From positions 1 to 8,973 of the forward strand of contig JAPUJX010000619.1 in assembly GCA_027295975.1 (NCBI GenBank): a DNA stretch of 8,973 nt. The letters run 5' to 3'. Numbering within the stretch: the first letter of the stretch is position 1; every line of letters starts with the position of its first letter. Origin of the DNA: Gammaproteobacteria bacterium (GTDB taxonomy: Bacteria; Pseudomonadota; Gammaproteobacteria; Pseudomonadales; Azotimanducaceae). The position numbers and the translations under genes were made by a program. This document shows positions 6,402-8,973 of the stretch, in pieces. The notes beneath the pieces are model-generated. The model was not told the DNA's origin and ran no database searches. It was given only the letters and a program-made list of their open reading frames with translations.

Positions 6402-6782
6402 CTAACGTTCGGGTATGCCGTACAGGTAACGGGTGTTGACCTCGGTCTCGTTACCGTCAGGATCCATAATGAACAGAGTCCGGCCGCGGCCGCGCTCCCC
6501 CATTGGGCCCCGAGTGAAGTGGGAACGGCCTACGAAATTCTCGACCACCTCATCGAAGGTATCCTCACTGACCGTGAAGGCAAAATGCAGCGGTCCTCCC
6601 CCTCGGTGACGACCGTGATGGGTCTTGACCTGCAGCACCAGGTGACCGCGTTCGCATTGGAGGTAGGCACGTTCCTCGTCGTTTTTGCTCAGCGGAATGC
6701 CAAGCCCGCGGTGGTAAAAATCCACCGCTTTGTCCAGGTCCTGAACGTCGAGAAAAATCTCTTCTATACCGATGAATCCCAT
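6402..6782 (-). CDS. VOC superfamily protein (glyoxalase/dioxygenase-like)
   Basis: A 126-residue single VOC domain: IEEIFLDVQDLDKAVDFYHR (6-25) starts the first half, PLHFAFTVSEDTFDEVVE (64-81) the second, and LFIMDPDGNETEVNTR (103-118) closes it. Unlike its convergent neighbour it keeps a plausible metal set: E7 or E8 in place of the first histidine, H66, and E114 of the DPDGNxxE motif. A function as a lyase, isomerase, glyoxalase-like or dioxygenase-like enzyme is therefore open. There is little similarity to the other VOC protein here beyond the fold, so they are not a recent duplication. GGAGG on the minus strand (6793-6797) lies 10 bases before the ATG at 6782, a slightly long spacing. 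It is 54 bases downstream of the acyl-CoA synthetase gene, with no clear terminator between, so it is probably cotranscribed with it. Confidence 0.9.
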   Translation of the reverse strand: MGFIGIEEIFLDVQDLDKAVDFYHRGLGIPLSKNDEERAYLQCERGHLVLQVKTHHGRHRGGGPLHFAFTVSEDTFDEVVENFVGRSHFTRGPMGERGRGRTLFIMDPDGNETEVNTRYLYGIPER

Positions 6783-6836
6783 GGATCTATTGCCTCCGCT
6801 ATTGCCAGTTAGTGCCCACCGGGTCTGGATAACCCG

Positions 6837-8351
6837 TCAATTCACGCTTCTGTCCTGACCCTCCCAGAAAGGCGCTCTGAGTTCTCGTTTCAACACTTTC
6901 CCCGGACCCGATTTCGGCAACGGCTCGTCGCGAATATCGATGTCTTTGGGTACTTTGTATCCGGCAATACGCTCGCGGCAGAAGTTGATAATTTCCTTTG
7001 GGTCGACATTGTGGAAGTCCGGACGCGGAACCACCACCGCGTGCACGGCTTCTCCCCATTTTTCGTCCGGCACGCCAAACGCCGCAGCTTCCAACACCGC
7101 CGGGTGCTGGTACAACACTTCCTCAACCTCCGTCGAATAGACGTTCTCCCCTCCGGAAACGATCATATCCTTGCTGCGATCAACCAGGTAAACATAACCG
7201 TCCTCATCCATATAACCGAGATCGCCCGTCCAGTAGTCACCATTTTTGAGAACTGCATCCGTCTGCTCGGGTTTGTTCCAATAACCCACCATGACGTTGG
7301 TACCCCGTACAACAACCTCGCCTACCTCGCCACAAGCCACTGCCCTTCCACCTTTATCGAGGATCCGAATCGAATTTCCCAACACCGGCTGGCCGCAGGA
7401 ACGTACCCGCGGATCGCTCACCAGAAGTTCTTCGTCGACTAAAATGGTCGCCAGAGGAGACAACTCCGTTGCACCATACACCTCGATGAGTCCGGCTGTC
7501 GGGAACGCGCTATTGGTGCGCTTGATTACTTCGGTCGCAATCGGCGACCCGCCATGCGCCAGCAAACGCAGCGAGCTCGTGTCGCGCGGGTTGGCATGTT
7601 GCTCCTCCGCCATGGCGGCGAGCATGGTGGGTACGCCGAGGGTTTCGGTTACTTCATATTTTTCTATCAGATCCAGAGCTTTCGCCGGATCAAAAGCACC
7701 AAGCGTAATCTGACAACCCGTTGTCCAGATGCTGCCGAGTATCCCGTTGGAACCGGCAGCATGGAACATCGGCGCCATCACCAGAAAAACATCGTTCGGG
7801 TTCTGAGGAACTGCCGTCAGCCAGTTGAAGGTGTTGGCGATAAGGTTTCTATGGCTCAGCATCACCCCTTTGGAGAGCCCCGTGGTGCCCCCCGTGTAGA
7901 AAAGACCAGCGAGATCGTCCTCTGAAAGATCATCCCCGAGCGTTGCCTCGGCGGCATCAGTCAACAGCGATTCAAACTCATCCGGTATGCTGATGACCCG
8001 TTCCACCGTATCGGCAAGCGCTCCTGGCTCCCGATCGGTAATCAACACCCGGGCTCCGGAATCCTCCAATGCGTATTTGAGTTCAGGTTCCGCATGGCGC
8101 GTGTTCAACGGCACCACCACCAAACCTCCCGCCGGTACTCCTACGTACGTCTCCAGGTAGCGATGGCCGTTTCCGGCAAGAATGGCGATCCGGTCACCTC
8201 GATTCATTCCAAGCGCTTGCAGCGCTCCAACCAGCCGACTGCTCCGGCTGTACAACTCTTTGAACGTAACGGATCGACCGTCGTCGATCACGGCAATCTT
8301 GTTCGGCGCCAGTTGCATGGCCCGTTTCAGCGGATCCGCGAATGTGTGCAT
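6837..8351 (-). CDS. Acyl-CoA synthetase (AMP-forming ligase)
   Basis: A complete 504-residue member of the ANL (acyl-CoA synthetase/NRPS adenylation/luciferase) superfamily, activating a carboxylic acid with ATP to an acyl-adenylate and then the CoA thioester. Core motifs appear in order: phosphate-binding loop YTGGTTGLSKG (152-162), the MFHAAG segment (195-200), HGGSP (266-270), YGATE (292-296), WTGDLGYMDEDGYVYLVDRSKD (374-395) with hinge residue about D391/R392, and SGPGKVLKREL (481-491), where K485 is the expected adenylation lysine. Length is typical for a medium-, long-chain or aromatic acid ligase. The ATG at 8351 is chosen over longer in-frame extensions because GGAGG (8357-8361) lies 5 bases upstream and the family alignment starts there. 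A hydrolase gene ends 163 bases upstream on the same strand, and a VOC gene follows after 54 bases. Substrate cannot be read from the sequence. Confidence 0.94.
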   Translation of the reverse strand: MHTFADPLKRAMQLAPNKIAVIDDGRSVTFKELYSRSSRLVGALQALGMNRGDRIAILAGNGHRYLETYVGVPAGGLVVVPLNTRHAEPELKYALEDSGARVLITDREPGALADTVERVISIPDEFESLLTDAAEATLGDDLSEDDLAGLFYTGGTTGLSKGVMLSHRNLIANTFNWLTAVPQNPNDVFLVMAPMFHAAGSNGILGSIWTTGCQITLGAFDPAKALDLIEKYEVTETLGVPTMLAAMAEEQHANPRDTSSLRLLAHGGSPIATEVIKRTNSAFPTAGLIEVYGATELSPLATILVDEELLVSDPRVRSCGQPVLGNSIRILDKGGRAVACGEVGEVVVRGTNVMVGYWNKPEQTDAVLKNGDYWTGDLGYMDEDGYVYLVDRSKDMIVSGGENVYSTEVEEVLYQHPAVLEAAAFGVPDEKWGEAVHAVVVPRPDFHNVDPKEIINFCRERIAGYKVPKDIDIRDEPLPKSGPGKVLKRELRAPFWEGQDRSVN

Positions 8352-8514
8352 GTCACCCTCCCTTTCAACCTCACTTACAACCTCCCATATCAACCAGCCT
8401 GCCAGAATGCGGATGGGAAGGGAATCTCCCCGATGTTGTGCCGGTGTGTCCCTGCGCGCCGTTCCAGCGGGCACCAACCCAGATGCACGGTGTCGGCCGC
8501 AGATCGAAACTCGT

Positions 8515-8973
8515 TCAGGACCCCGTTGATTCGAACAAAAACTCATCTATCTCGGTGGACGCACGGTTCAGGCGGGTCAGCAGGAACAGATGGCCGCAGT
8601 CGTATATGCTGAGCCGCGCGTTAGGCAAACGGTTGGCCAGCAAACGAGCATTCGCAAGGGGAATGATAGGGTCATCGTCGCCGGCCATGACCAGGGTTCG
8701 TGTTTTGATCTCACCAAGCCAGAAGATGCTGGTCCAGCCGGTCAGGGCGTAGAGTTGAGAGAAATAACCCCACATGGAAGGAGGCGCCATCCGGCGGACT
8801 TGAGCTTCCCTTCGCTGGGGGGAGTCCCGAAAATCTCCGCCATATATGTCACCGGCGATGCTGCGGAAATACCTCGCGCTCAGGTAGCGTAACGGTGTTG
8901 CCAGCTTGAGCATGACCATGGGGCTGGGCGGCACCATGATGTGACCGGTTGCCGTTGCCGCGAGGATCAGCCG
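8515..8973 (-). CDS. Alpha/beta hydrolase, PHA depolymerase-like (partial, C-terminal part)
   Basis: The frame runs in from the right edge; 152 residues and the stop are present, so the N-terminal part with the nucleophile serine is outside the window. What remains closely follows, from memory, the C-terminal half of intracellular poly(3-hydroxyalkanoate) depolymerases of Pseudomonas (PhaZ): RLILAATATGHIMVPPSP, then LATPLRYLSARY, DIYGGDFR, GWTSIFWL, VMAGDDDPIIPLANARLLA and CGHLFLLTR. The acid D of GDDDP and the histidine of CGHLF are the visible members of the catalytic triad. Related alpha/beta hydrolases cleave other esters and lactones, so polymer degradation is not proved. No PHA synthase or phasin is visible in the window. 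The gene is followed on the same strand, after 163 bases, by an acyl-CoA synthetase that could activate the acid released. I cannot see whether it shares a promoter with that gene. Confidence 0.83.
   Translation of the reverse strand, partial: RLILAATATGHIMVPPSPMVMLKLATPLRYLSARYFRSIAGDIYGGDFRDSPQRREAQVRRMAPPSMWGYFSQLYALTGWTSIFWLGEIKTRTLVMAGDDDPIIPLANARLLANRLPNARLSIYDCGHLFLLTRLNRASTEIDEFLFESTGS

Noticed and set aside
6816..6836. Short CGGGT/ACCCG stem between the acyl-CoA synthetase and VOC genes as a terminator
   Set aside because: Only five pairs and no T-run; more likely chance in a cotranscribed gap.
8389..8404. Sigma-54-like match on the minus strand before the acyl-CoA synthetase gene (TGGCA, then TTGAT)
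   Set aside because: The essential GC of the -12 element is GA, and no activator gene or binding site is visible; a single near match in 163 bases is expected by chance.

Overview
The window looks like chromosomal DNA of a free-living, aerobic proteobacterium. A gammaproteobacterium is my best guess, from the bactofilin block, the glutathione-dependent enzymes and the moderately high GC, but no rRNA or marker gene fixes the taxonomy. I see no mobile element, tRNA, rRNA or CRISPR array. Coding density is high and no gene-free stretch exceeds 300 bases; the longest gaps are 159-342 and 8352-8514.

Region 1 (1-1453, + strand) is a structural or 'housekeeping' block. It holds the C-terminal end of a TPR-like protein, a complete bactofilin preceded by a good sigma-70 type promoter, and a small protein resembling a degenerate class I methyltransferase. 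Region 2 (1456-4866, - strand) is a tight three-gene unit, read right to left: acyl-CoA dehydrogenase, CaiB/BaiF class III CoA-transferase with a GTG start, and a D-2-hydroxyacid dehydrogenase of the glyoxylate/hydroxypyruvate reductase type. Both gaps inside it are 36 bases. Region 3 (4963-6396, + strand) diverges from region 2 and holds a long glutathione S-transferase-like protein and a small VOC (glyoxalase/dioxygenase superfamily) protein. Region 4 (6402-8973, - strand), read right to left, holds the C-terminal half of an alpha/beta hydrolase resembling intracellular PHA depolymerase, an acyl-CoA synthetase (AMP-forming), and a second VOC protein. The two VOC genes meet tail to tail.

Regions 2-4 read as a catabolic locus for an unidentified organic acid or ester (inference). 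The hydrolase could free an acid, the ligase or the CoA-transferase would make its CoA thioester, the dehydrogenase would introduce a double bond, and the hydroxyacid dehydrogenase would handle a 2-oxo/2-hydroxy acid product. The GST and VOC proteins suggest a glutathione-linked or isomerase/lyase step. The substrate cannot be read from the sequence. No transcriptional regulator, transporter, enoyl-CoA hydratase or thiolase is visible, so the pathway must continue outside the window. Each complete catabolic gene carries a clear Shine-Dalgarno sequence that fixes its start.
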